64,000 nucleotides of DNA from Siphonodentalium dalli (lineage: Eukaryota; Mollusca; Scaphopoda; Gadilida; Siphonodentaliidae), in NCBI GenBank assembly GCA_032622095.1, contig CP136067.1:59747899-59811898 (forward strand), read 5' to 3'. The translations under genes and the position numbers were made by a program. Below the pieces are notes generated by a model. The model ran no database searches and was not told the origin of the DNA. It worked only from the letters and a program-made list of their open reading frames with translations. Below, piece by piece: positions 45,101 through 57,381 of the stretch. Numbering within the stretch: the first letter of the stretch is position 1; each line of letters opens with the position of its first letter.

Positions 45101-48100
45101 TTTCAAAAAATTTCAAGGTGGTAATTGTCACATGATAATGCAAGTTACCCATAACATGAGCATGTCAATGACACATATACCAATTGTTATAAGAAGCTAA
45201 TCTAACAAGTATTTTGGATTTTATAGCCAGTGATATACAGATATATATAATAAAAGTGTCTCATTTTCACTGGTGGGTATGGCCATTTGAAGGTTAATAG
45301 CACTAAAACTTGGACACATTTAAGAAAATGCTTCAGCATTTCAAAGAGAGCATATCTTTGTTCAACTAATTCAATATACACCCACATCCAGTTATCTTGG
45401 ATCACCCTTGCAGACCTGAAAATGTCATATTTTAGTCTTCCATGTGCTGATAAAGTCATGTGCTTGATGCTCAGCTGATCAGATCTGGACTCAATGACCT
45501 CACATCACCAGAAGTTCTCTCATGGAAAGGATCTTGTACAGTCTTCCATAGCTGATCCAAGTTTGCAACACCAGACCCCAAAAACTGTGTGAAAATGGGG
45601 CCTGAATATGACTTGTGGTGGAAAAATTTGCTTTTTTGATGAATAATGTGTTACAGAGAGAGGGGTTAAATTGTGTGTGATAAATAAAGAACCACAGAAG
45701 TGATATTATTTTTGAACACATTTTTTTCATTCATGGGCAATTCTGAAAAAATGTAGGGTGTTACAATTATTCCGCGAAAAAGCGGGCTATCGCTTTAGGT
45801 TACACTGGTGTAAATAAGGTTCGGAGAGACCTCTAGCGGATGCGGGAGGAATATATAGGAGAGAATAAAATAGACACTGGGCCCTGATTGGTCAATAGCC
45901 TTGTGTGCGTTTTGCATAAAAAAATCATCACACCTCTTCCCTATGATTTCCCATAGGTAAGAAAGCCATTGGCACAGGAATTAACCCTTTGTAGTGAAGT
46001 TTGAATTTGTTGGTGTGGTCTAAAATATGACAGTATTTTTTTATGCGGATCTGACACTAGTTACGAAAACACAAGATTTAAAGGCGAATTCCCTGCTAGA
46101 CAGATATGATTTTTTTGTGTAAAAAGTTTCCCGAAATGTCAATTTTTCAGATTAAAAAAAAAAAATGGACCCATGGTTCATATAGCCAACAGCATACGCT
46201 AAAACGTTAGCACTGAGGCCTATGGAAAACATTTACACCAGTGTAACCTAAAGGGAAAAATGAGCTTTTTGGCATTTTTGATTCCTGGGAGTCACTTAAA
46301 AGTATTTTAATGCATTTTTCACAGCCTGGTCTTTCAGTCCAATGAATCTCCAATGCATGGTGTGGCTATTCTTGCTGCTGATGTCTTCTTTCACTTACAT
46401 CGGCCAAAAAAATGGTATGATTTTTCATAAAAAATGCCAATTTTTCAAGGTATTTTCAAAAAATTTCAAGGTGGTAATTGTCACATGATAATGCAAGTTA
46501 CCCATAACATGAGCATGTCAATGACACATATACCAATTGTTATAAGAAGCTAATCTAACAAGTATTTTGGATTTTATAGCCAGTGATATACAGATATATA
46601 TAATAAAAGTGTCTCATTTTCACTGGCCATTTGAAGGTTAATAGCACTAAAACTTGGACACATTTAAGAAAATGCTTCAGCATTTCAAAGAGAGCATATC
46701 TTTGTTCAACTAATTCAATATACACCCACATCCAGTTATCTTGGATCACCCTTGCAGACCTGAAAATGTCATATTTTAGTCTTCCATGTGCTGATAAAGT
46801 CATGTGCTTGATGCTCAGCTGATCAGATCTGGACTCAATGACCTCACATCACCAGAAGTTCTCTCATGGAAAGGATCTTGTACAGTCTTCCATAGCTGAT
46901 CCAAGTTTGCAACACCAGACCCCAAAAACTGTGTGAAAATGGGGCCTGAATATGACTTGTGGTGGAAAAATTTGCTTTTTTGATGAATAATGTGTTACAG
47001 AGAGAGGGGTTAAATTGTGTGTGATAAATAAAGAACCACAGAAGTGATATTATTTTTGAACACATTTTTTTCATTCATGGGCAATTCTGAAAAAATGTAG
47101 GGTGTTACAATTATTCCGCGAAAAAGCGGGCTATCGCTTTAGGTTACACTGGTGTAAATAAGGTTCGGATAGACCTCTAGCGGATGCGGGAGGAATATAT
47201 AGGAGAGAATAAAATAGACACTGGGCCCTGATTGGTCAATAGCCTTGTGTGCGTTTTGCATAAAAAAATCATCACACCTCTTCCCTATGATTTCCCATAG
47301 GTAAGAAAGCCATTGGCACAGGAATTAACCCTTTGTAGTGAAGTTTGAATTTGTTGGTGTGGTCTAAAATATGACAGTATTTTTTTATGCGGATCTGACA
47401 CTAGTTACGAAAACACAAGATTTAAAGGCGAATTCCCTGCTAGACAGATATGATTTTTTTGTGTAAAAAGTTTCCCGAAATGTCAATTTTTCAGATTAAA
47501 AAAAAAAATTGGACCCATGGTTCATATAGCCAACAGCATACGCTAAAACGTTAGCACTGAGGCCTATGGAAAACATTTACACCAGTGTAACCTAAAGGGA
47601 AAAATGAGCTTTTTGGCATTTTTGATTCCTGGGAGTCACTTAAAAGTATTTTAATGCATTTTTCACAGCCTGGTCTTTCAGTCCAATGAATCTCCAATGC
47701 ATGGTGTGGCTATTCTTGCTGCTGATGTCTTCTTTCACTTACATCGGCCAAAAAAATGGTATGATTTTTCATAAAAAATGCCAATTTTTCAAGGTATTTT
47801 CAAAAAATTTCAAGGTGGTAATTGTCACATGATAATGCAAGTTACCCATAACATGAGCATGTCAATGACACATATACCAATTGTTATAAGAAGCTAATCT
47901 AACAAGTATTTTGGATTTTATAGCCAGTGATATACAGATATATATAATAAAAGTGTCTCATTTTCACTGGTGGGTATGGCCATTTGAAGGTTAATAGCAC
48001 TAAAACTTGGACACATTTAAGAAAATGCTTCAGCATTTCAAAGAGAGCATATCTTTGTTCAACTAATTCAATATACACCCACATCCAGTTATCTTGGATC

Positions 48101-51100
48101 ACCCTTGCAGACCTGAAAATGTCATATTTTAGTCTTCCATGTGCTGATAAAGTCATGTGCTTGATGCTCAGCTGATCAGATCTGGACTCAATGACCTCAC
48201 ATCACCAGAAGTTCTCTCATGGAAAGGATCTTGTACAGTCTTCCATAGCTGATCCAAGTTTGCAACACCAGACCCCAAAAACTGTGTGAAAATGGGGCCT
48301 GAATATGACTTGTGGTGGAAAAATTTGCTTTTTTGATGAATAATGTGTTACAGAGAGAGGGGTTAAATTGTGTGTGATAAATAAAGAACCACAGAAGTGA
48401 TATTATTTTTGAACACATTTTTTTCATTCATGGGCAATTCTGAAAAAATGTAGGGTGTTACAATTATTCCGCGAAAAAGCGGGCTATCGCTTTAGGTTAC
48501 ACTGGTGTAAATAAGGTTCGGAGAGACCTCTAGCGGATGCGGGAGGAATATATAGGAGAGAATAAAATAGACACTGGGCCCTGATTGGTCAATAGCCTTG
48601 TGTGCGTTTTGCATAAAAAAATCATCACACCTCTTCCCTATGATTTCCCATAGGTAAGAAAGCCATTGGCACAGGAATTAACCCTTTGTAGTGAAGTTTG
48701 AATTTGTTGGTGTGGTCTAAAATATGACAGTATTTTTTTATGCGGATCTGACACTAGTTACGAAAACACAAGATTTAAAGGCGAATTCCCTGCTAGACAG
48801 ATATGATTTTTTTGTGTAAAAAGTTTCCCGAAATGTCAATTTTTCAGATTAAAAAAAAAATTGGACCCATGGTTCATATAGCCAACAGCATACGCTAAAA
48901 CGTTAGCACTGAGGCCTATGGAAAACATTTACACCAGTGTAACCTAAAGGGAAAAATGAGCTTTTTGGCATTTTTGATTCCTGGGAGTCACTTAAAAGTA
49001 TTTTAATGCATTTTTCACAGCCTGGTCTTTCAGTCCAATGAATCTCCAATGCATGGTGTGGCTATTCTTGCTGCTGATGTCTTCTTTCACTTACATCGGT
49101 CAAAAAAATGGTATGATTTTTCATAAAAAATGCCAATTTTTCAAGGTATTTTCAAAAAATTTCAAGGTGGTAATTGTCACATGATAATGCAAGTTACCCA
49201 TAACATGAGCATGTCAATGACACATATACCAATTGTTATAAGAAGCTAATCTAACAAGTATTTTGGATTTTATAGCCAGTGATATACAGATATATATAAT
49301 AAAAGTGTCTCATTTTCACTGGCCATTTGAAGGTTAATAGCACTAAAACTTGGACACATTTAAGAAAATGCTTCAGCATTTCAAAGAGAGCATATCTTTG
49401 TTCAACTAATTCAATATACACCCACATCCAGTTATCTTGGATCACCCTTGCAGACCTGAAAATGTCATATTTTAGTCTTCCATGTGCTGATAAAGTCATG
49501 TGCTTGATGCTCAGCTGATCAGATCTGGACTCAATGACCTCACATCACCAGAAGTTCTCTCATGGAAAGGATCTTGTACAGTCTTCCATAGCTGATCCAA
49601 GTTTGCAACACCAGACCCCAAAAACTGTGTGAAAATGGGGCCTGAATATGACTTGTGGTGGAAAAATTTGCTTTTTTGATGAATAATGTGTTACAGAGAG
49701 AGGGGTTAAATTGTGTGTGATAAATAAAGAACCACAGAAGTGATATTATTTTTGAACACATTTTTTTCATTCATGGGCAATTCTGAAAAAATGTAGGGTG
49801 TTACAATTATTCCGCGAAAAAGCGGGCTATCGCTTTAGGTTACACTGGTGTAAATAAGGTTCGGAGAGACCTCTAGCGGATGCGGGAGGAATATATAGGA
49901 GAGAATAAAATAGACACTGGGCCCTGATTGGTCAATAGCCTTGTGTGCGTTTTGCATAAAAAAATCATCACACCTCTTCCCTATGATTTCCCATAGGTAA
50001 GAAAGCCATTGGCACAGGAATTAACCCTTTGTAGTGAAGTTTGAATTTGTTGGTGTGGTCTAAAATATGACAGTATTTTTTTATGCGGATCTGACACTAG
50101 TTACGAAAACACAAGATTTAAAGGCGAATTCCCTGCTAGACAGATATGATTTTTTTGTGTAAAAAGTTTCCCGAAATGTCAATTTTTCAGATTAAAAAAA
50201 AAAATTGGACCCATGGTTCATATAGCCAACAGCATACGCTAAAACGTTAGCACTGAGGCCTATGGAAAACATTTACACCAGTGTAACCTAAAGGGAAAAA
50301 TGAGCTTTTTGGCATTTTTGATTCCTGGGAGTCACTTAAAAGTATTTTAATGCATTTTTCACAGCCTGGTCTTTCAGTCCAATGAATCTCCAATGCATGG
50401 TGTGGCTATTCTTGCTGCTGATGTCTTCTTTCACTTACATCGGCCAAAAAAATGGTATGATTTTTCATAAAAAATGCCAATTTTTCAAGGTATTTTCAAA
50501 AAATTTCAAGGTGGTAATTGTCACATGATAATGCAAGTTACCCATAACATGAGCATGTCAATGACACATATACCAATTGTTATAAGAAGCTAATCTAACA
50601 AGTATTTTGGATTTTATAGCCAGTGATATACAGATATATATAATAAAAGTGTCTCATTTTCACTGGTGGGTATGGCCATTTGAAGGTTAATAGCACTAAA
50701 ACTTGGACACATTTAAGAAAATGCTTCAGCATTTCAAAGAGAGCATATCTTTGTTCAACTAATTCAATATACACCCACATCCAGTTATCTTGGATCACCC
50801 TTGCAGACCTGAAAATGTCATATTTTAGTCTTCCATGTGCTGATAAAGTCATGTGCTTGATGCTCAGCTGATCAGATCTGGACTCAATGACCTCACATCA
50901 CCAGAAGTTCTCTCATGGAAAGGATCTTGTACAGTCTTCCATAGCTGATCCAAGTTTGCAACACCAGACCCCAAAAACTGTGTGAAAATGGGGCCTGAAT
51001 ATGACTTGTGGTGGAAAAATTTGCTTTTTTGATGAATAATGTGTTACAGAGAGAGGGGTTAAATTGTGTGTGATAAATAAAGAACCACAGAAGTGATATT

Positions 51101-51641
51101 ATTTTTGAACACATTTTTTTCATTCATGGGCAATTCTGAAAAAATGTAGGGTGTTACAATTATTCCGCGAAAAAGCGGGCTATCGCTTTAGGTTACACTG
51201 GTGTAAATAAGGTTCGGAGAGACCTCTAGCGGATGCGGGAGGAATATATAGGAGAGAATAAAATAGACACTGGGCCCTGATTGGTCAATAGCCTTGTGTG
51301 CGTTTTGCATAAAAAAATCATCACACCTCTTCCCTATGATTTCCCATAGGTAAGAAAGCCATTGGCACAGGAATTAACCCTTTGTAGTGAAGTTTGAATT
51401 TGTTGGTGTGGTCTAAAATATGACAGTATTTTTTTATGCGGATCTGACACTAGTTACGAAAACACAAGATTTAAAGGCGAATTCCCTGCTAGACAGATAT
51501 GATTTTTTTGTGTAAAAAGTTTCCCGAAATGTCAATTTTTCAGATTAAAAAAAAAAATTGGACCCATGGTTCATATAGCCAACAGCATACGCTAAAACGT
51601 TAGCACTGAGGCCTATGGAAAACATTTACACCAGTGTAACC
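39198..51641 (-). repeat. Array, right segment: end of A copy 2 through A copy 11
   Basis: It holds nine complete B modules and nine complete A copies after the remainder of A copy 2 (39198-39510). The 9 bp 'tgggtatgg' is absent in the Bs near 39890, 42585, 43930, 46625 and 49322, and present near 41232, 45274, 47970 and 50667. Two A copies (41757 and 45798) share a variant with AAATGGACCC instead of AATTGGACCC. Divergence between units is otherwise a handful of single bases. Confidence 0.9.
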
Positions 51642-51645
51642 TTGA

Positions 51646-52089
51646 AGTTTCTGACAACAGGATAAGGTCATCTGCATATAATAAACAGTTGATATGTTAT
51701 CACATTGCCACTGTGGGCGTGGCCGCTCGCGAAACTAAAAACGTTTCTCTGTCATGTACTCGTGAGATAATTTGCGGCATCATTTAAAACATTATAGATA
51801 TTCTGTATTTTACCGGCATTTGTATTATTTTATTGTTAATTTGCATTTCTAGTAATAATCCTGTTGTATTTAACCAATGATTGATTGAATTGAAATACAT
51901 TATTGGGTCGGAAATTGGTCTATCGTATGGGCGGCCACTCGGTCGGAAATTACATGAAATAAAAGTTAATGGTGGTTTGCGAAAACAATTACAATCTATT
52001 TCAAACCAATAGTCTCCATGTTCAAACAAATAGTCGTTCTTGGATTCAATAAGAGACAATTCCGTTTTAATATATATTATATGTTATTA
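51646..52089. other. Unique flank of the array, nothing recognised
   Basis: AT-rich DNA; a 91 aa minus-strand frame here has no recognisable feature. Confidence 0.35.
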
Positions 52090-52214
52090 TTTGGTTGTTT
52101 CCATATTGGCCGAGTTATGAGGCCGAGGTCTGTCGTATTGGCCCGAGGCCGCAGACCGAAGGCTAATACGACAGACCGAGGCCTCATAACTCGGTCAATG
52201 TGGAAACAACCAAT
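52090..52214. repeat. Palindrome with about 51 bp arms
   Basis: 'ttggttgtttccatattggc' is mirrored by 'aatgtggaaacaaccaa', and 'gaggccgaggtctgtcgtat' by 'atacgacagaccgaggcctc'. The loop is about 20 bases. A GC-rich island in AT-rich surroundings; the flanks are TTATT / TTAATA. Confidence 0.9.
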
Positions 52215-52544
52215 TAATAAGTATTTTATTAATTAGCAACAATGGCAATAATTATTTCACAGGAGGAACACATTAACACAGATATATACCATTGTGTGTT
52301 TTATTAAGTTAACAATTATTCCACCAATTTTTATTCTTGTGAACTTTATGAAGAACTTGCATCGATTTCACAGTACTGTCTGAACATTTCTACTGGGAAT
52401 GATATTGATACGGATACGTGTAGTTCATCCACGTACATGTATATTTACTCCCAAAAATAGTGACATCCGAAATCAACTGCAATCTATCTTCCGTCGACCC
52501 AATATTCTTTGCCGATCGAGCTAATTACGTATGACGTCATTTAC

Positions 52545-52680
52545 GTTACCTTGACTTATTGGCCGCGTGTTCTACTTATTGGCCGACTTTTTGTTACTTA
52601 TTGGCCGCGTTTTCTACTTATTGGCCGACTTTATGTTACTTATGACGCGGGCAGCGTTCTACTTATTGGACCCGATAACA
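52545..52680 (+). repeat. Short repeats of TACTTATTGGCCG
   Basis: Four to five spaced copies of ACTTATTGGCCG alternating with 'cgttttct' and 'actttttgtt', period about 20-41. Confidence 0.8.
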
Positions 52681-54145
52681 TATAGCTAATTAATAAAGAT
52701 TCATAATCAATGTTGACCGATGCAAAATTAATGTTATATTTTAATTTAATAGTATACATTGTTCAACTAATATCTAATAACAAACAATTAGTACAGATCG
52801 CGCATATTCAATAAACGTACATTCCGTTTCAATAGCCATATTTTCTTAATCAATAAAACGGCATATTTCAAATCAATAGACGATTTCCCACGAGCAATGA
52901 TTATCGTTATCAAACTAATAGACCTTATTGTCATTCTTATATCTAATAGATATAAATTATCACCAATGCACAATTAACTAGAATGCACTCAGAGAGATAC
53001 CAACGTGCGCAAAAATGTAATAAAAAATAATTAAAAAAATTTAAAAAAATCTTAATTTATTTAATTTAATTTAATGTTAGCAAAAAAAGACAATTACCAT
53101 TTCTCATTTCATCACAGATAAAAGGCAAATTACTATATTAATCATTTAAGTAATTAAAACCAATTCCATGTTGCCGAAAGGATGAGACTTTAATATCGAT
53201 TACATTTTTTTCAGCGGCATATTTTCATTTTCATTTTCCGATAGTCAAAGTTGACCAAAGGAGCAATTATAAGAAATAATTAATACCATTTGTGTAAATA
53301 TTGATAGCAGCCAATATGCAACAATAAATATCAATAATTAATCAATAATTAATCAATAACGATCATTTTATTTAATAATAAACTCTTCAAACGGTGTTTG
53401 TGTCAACAAATGCGTTTTGTTTTGTGTTACGTCATTCGTCGTATTTGACCCGGAACTCGGCAGAAGGTTAGGCTATTCAGCCTATTGTGTCGAATTACGA
53501 AATCGCGTTTTGAATGTCTCTCTTTTCCCGCACGATAAAAAGAGGTCTTCGCACGAACCAAAAATGATAAAACTTCCCAATTATAAGTAAAAATACCCAA
53601 ACGAAGGAGTCTATGTAGGTCCCGATGGAGTCTATAGACTCTTTGATGTAGAGTTCTGATGGAGAAAATGTAGGTCGATCTATTTTTGTCATAACTCTGA
53701 CGTATTTTGACCTGGGAGAAAAAATCGAAATCGAGGCTCACTACGAGCATGCCAGTTTTAAATATAGAAACAGGGAATCCCGACAAATGGCGATATCGGC
53801 GACAAACAAATAATCGAAAACAACACATAAAATAAACATAGCAAAACGCGGCACAGTAAAAATGTCAGAACGCCACGAGGCTTTACGTCGTTTTTGGTGA
53901 CGTCATGGAGTGAAACGGAGTAGAGTGACACCAACCTACGAATCTGTCTGATCGCCATACTGTTGTGCTAGCGCACGTAATGATGTTCTATTACAATTCA
54001 ATAGGTTTCGTATTCGAATCAATATCTAATAGCGAAATCAACTATTTCCGGTCAAACCAATGAGTAGGATTTGAAATTAATGATTAAAACACGAATTAAC
54101 GCTAGGGGTCTCTGATGGCTATGTTTGAAGAAACTTTATTCATGT
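52681..54145. other. Stretch without supported genes
   Basis: Very AT-rich to 53400, then more balanced. A 133 aa minus-strand frame (53828-53427) is rich in arginine and lacks recognisable domains; I do not call it a gene. Confidence 0.35.
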
Positions 54146-54169
54146 GACGTCAGAAATATATAAATAAAC

Positions 54170-54490
54170 ATGGGAATTCTTCCCAAAAAATTGCCAAGTT
54201 CTCTGCACATTTTCGCGTCAGAAAGTGATCCTGAACATGGAAACTGCGATGATATATGGACTGTGGATGATCCTGCATCTGTAGCAGAAACCGAAGTTGC
54301 ATTTGACAGCTAGTTTTTAAATATTGGCCCACATTTACATAAACCAGATGCCGACGAAAATAGTCACGAGGACAGTGAGACCAGAAATTCACAGTGTCAT
54401 ACAATCAATGAATCATTGAATCGATCAAATTATACAACAATCAAATTATCAATGTCGTTCATTGTTGACGACGATTGTCATGATAACTGA
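54170..54490 (+). other. Possible acidic ORF interrupted by one TAG
   Basis: ATG at 54170 opens MGILPKKLPSSLHIFASESD, then DPEHGNCDDIWTVDDPASVA and ETEVAFDS to a TAG at 54311; the same frame then stays open 58 codons (PHLHKPDADENSHEDSETRN...) to TGA at 54490. Upstream lie TGACGTCA (about 54145) and an AATATATAAATAA stretch. The composition is acidic and serine-rich and does not look like a simple repeat. It could be a decayed exon or chance; weak call. Confidence 0.2.
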
Positions 54491-55224
54491 TTGTTATTCT
54501 ACAAATGAAGAATCTATATCTAATTCTAAAAAAAAATTCTAAGAAGACCTAAGGAAAATAAAGCAACCGAATTTTAGGCCTGTATCACTGTCAGTATCTA
54601 CATGTATCACTCATTCACTGTCAGTGTTACAGTGATTTTCACTGTTCCCAGTGTGGTAGGGGGTGTCTGTCAAAATCCGGTGGAGAACTCAGGAGGTGTG
54701 TAACAAGTACTAACACTTGAACACCGTAAGATAATCGTTCGATCTACTGCATAATAGCACTGTACATTAGTCATTACAACAACTTCTTCTTAAAAACAAC
54801 CGTATTGAGTGGAACCGACTTGAACAGTCAGTTGTTGATTCTGGCGATCGGTAACACTGAATGTCTGAAGGATTTATTATTACCGGTATATTAAATATGG
54901 ATTCTAATTTCTAGACGTTTCATACCAGTGTCGTGGGATAGGATTCTGAACATTGCTGGAGTATTGATCGAGTACACATGACAGAACTCAACCATAAGCC
55001 AAACAGAACAGAGGCCATGTCAACTTACAGGTTGCATTATATATATTGTGACCATATGACTATAGTGACTTCTTCATTATTTCACTATCCGATACCATAA
55101 CAATGGTCGTTCCATACTATATTTTTTGGTTGTTACATACCGGATTGTTTGGTTACATTTTTTTATTTCGTACTTTGTAGAGAATCATTTATTCGTTTCC
55201 CTATGGTGTGACATATATGTAGTA
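54491..55224. other. Stretch without supported genes
   Basis: Nothing recognised beyond repeated words such as 'tcactgtcagt' near 54585-54635. Confidence 0.35.
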
Positions 55225-55345
55225 ATATGGTACGAAATGACAAATTTCCTACATGGTACGAAACGACCAAACAATAAGGTACGAAACTACCAAAAATATG
55301 GTACGAAACTACCAAAAATATGGTACGAAATGACTTAAGACGATA
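55225..55345 (+). repeat. Tandem repeat with about 23 bp unit
   Basis: The unit 'atggtacgaaactaccaaaa' recurs about five times with variants. Confidence 0.85.
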
Positions 55346-56361
55346 CAAAACGTCCTGTACCCATTTACATGTATACCGGTATCTCATCGGCAAGGGGAAC
55401 AACCAGACACTGGCCCTGTATACTAGCAGCGCCAGCATCTAACATCATCAGACTCCACCAAAATGCCTACTCTTGTGTGCCAAATAATTGTAACTGTACT
55501 TGTATGTTTATTAATTTTATGAGAAAAATCCACCCTGTACGATGCTTATAATTACATGCACATGTAGGTCTGCACATTAAAAAAAATTATGGCTCTGTTC
55601 TAAATTTAATTAACTAATGCTATACAAATAGTTTAATTACAAATACTAGTACAGGAGACTGGATTTTTCATTTGAGATGTTGCACACATGGGGCATGTAG
55701 ACAACGATGGTTACATGTTCCCGTGCATGTATAAATTTTAAGCATGTCAATTGCGAAAACTTACTCTATAATCAAGTCTAGATACAAAAATGATTGTTTA
55801 AGTTATTAAATATTGAAAAAGTTCATCTTCCACATAATATAAATTTTTCTGCGAGAATTGATATGTTCCCACAGTGATCACACACTTCTATTCCACCCTG
55901 CACTATTATTATTTTTTTTTCAGAAATTTTCACCCTGCACTTATATTCCACCCTGCAGTTCTATTTTGCACACAAGTTTATAGCTGTAAACTTACAATAG
56001 AGTCTAAAGGCTTTATACCGAATCACAAACAGTGATTTTAATATCAGTTTGTGATCACCATTTGAAGATGGATTTATATCTAGAGCTTCCTAAATATGAT
56101 TTCTATAATTCCCAGGGTATAAAATAATAAAATCGAGTCGAAGACACATGTCCGGAAATGCTTATATCAATTATCGATATTCATACCCCTTTCACAAAAA
56201 ATAGGGGTATAGTGTTTCGTACCTGTCTGTCAATCTGTGCATCTGTCCGATGTCTGTTCAGGGCATAACTTGAACAGTAGTGCTAATAACTGCTTGGATA
56301 TCAATGCAATTTGGTATACATGTTGATGTTCACCACCATGAGGACATTCAATCTCATATAC
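55346..56361. other. Stretch without supported genes
   Basis: AT-rich; near 56195-56280 there is a 'gtctgtcaatctgtgc' type stretch followed by 'gggcataacttgaac' that looks like part of a dispersed repeat. Confidence 0.35.
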
Positions 56362-56616
56362 ATGTAATTATTTTTATAACAAACCGTCATGTCATAAAAC
56401 TTTCAGGTGATCCGGACAGGGGTTTTCGATTCATATTTATTATTTTTAATATTTCATACATATTTCAGGAAACTGCTGCATATAAAACTTGGTTTAGGGA
56501 GAGATCTTTAAACTGTAATTACATTCAAAACCAAGATTATTCCTTAAATGATAATTTTGAGAGGGGGGGGACTGATTTTCTAATCTTTCAACCTAAATCA
56601 AAGTATACTGGTACAT
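56362..56616 (+). repeat. Left half of a dispersed repeat interrupted by the retrotransposon
   Basis: It matches 63319-63360 and 63495-63702 almost exactly ('gaaactgctgcatataaaac', 'gagagatctttaaactgtaa', G8-G10 run, 'caaagtatactggtacatg'). The intact copy continues into TTATTAGACGGTG, which here is found only at 62452, after the retrotransposon. Confidence 0.85.
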
Positions 56617-57381
56617 GTACTAATAATATGGATCTACCATATTGGTGATATCTAAGTAAAAATCTAATATATCTGAGTTCCTGACAGTATGCAGGTGTTC
56701 CAGTTGGCCTTGACCTGAGTATGTGTGCCCATGGCTTCCCTTGCTCATGCCTTGGACTTTGCTGGTACTCTTGTCTGGTGTCTGGGAGTTGCAAGAATTA
56801 AAACTGAGATACAGTTGGATTATCAAGCTATACATGATACATGGTAACATGGACTGTGTTTTAAATATTGACTATTAAATGTGATACTTTTGTGTTTCTA
56901 TATTAACTGATCCAACAGAGTATCGGCTACATATTAATTATTGAAAAATTGCTCCTTAAATACTTGACCTTTACATTGTGATATCTAGTATTTCATTGCA
57001 TCATAAGTGTTTGAAATTGATATTTGTCTTAAATTTTTCATTAATTTAGTTGTTACATTGCAACTGCATGTACTAATAATATGGATCTACCATAATGGTG
57101 ATATCTAAGTAAAAATCTAATATATCTGAGTTCCTGACAGTATGCAGGTGTTCCAGTTGGCCTTGACCTGAGTATGATGTGCCCATGGCTTCCCTTGCTC
57201 ATGCCTTGGACTTTGCTGGTACTCTTGTCTGGTGTCTGGGAGTTACAAGAATTAAAACTGAGATACAGTTGGATTATCAAGCTATACATGATACATGGTA
57301 ACATGGACTGTGTTTTAAATATTGACTAATGTGATACTTTTGTGTTTCTATATTAACTGATCCAACAGAGTATCGGCTACA
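56617..57381 (+). repeat. Two direct 320 bp repeats at the 5' end of the retrotransposon
   Basis: 56617-56932 and 57066-57381 are nearly identical, including the shared 'ctaataatatggatctacc' start and 'agtatcggctacat' end, with 451 bases from start to start. Confidence 0.9.

Larger units (their letters stand above)
23405..51641 (-). mobile_element. (A-B)x10-A tandem array, interrupted once
   Basis: Eleven copies of element A start at 23405, 24759, 40404, 41757, 43101, 44445, 45798, 47142, 48495, 49838 and 51191, each about 450 bp, joined by ten B modules of about 900 bp. Orientation is opposite to the 13-17 kb copies. Units are 1353 or 1344 bp, depending on a 9 bp 'tgggtatgg' presence/absence (position 24236 in the first unit), and otherwise nearly identical. 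The array begins and ends with a complete A terminus and is flanked by TTGA on both sides (23401-23404; 51642-51645). A copy 2 is split by the 14.3 kb element 24899-39197. Confidence 0.9.

Noticed and set aside
53427-53828. 133 aa arginine-rich minus-strand ORF
   Set aside because: No recognisable domain, no splice or promoter evidence, overlapped by a second open frame; too weak to call.
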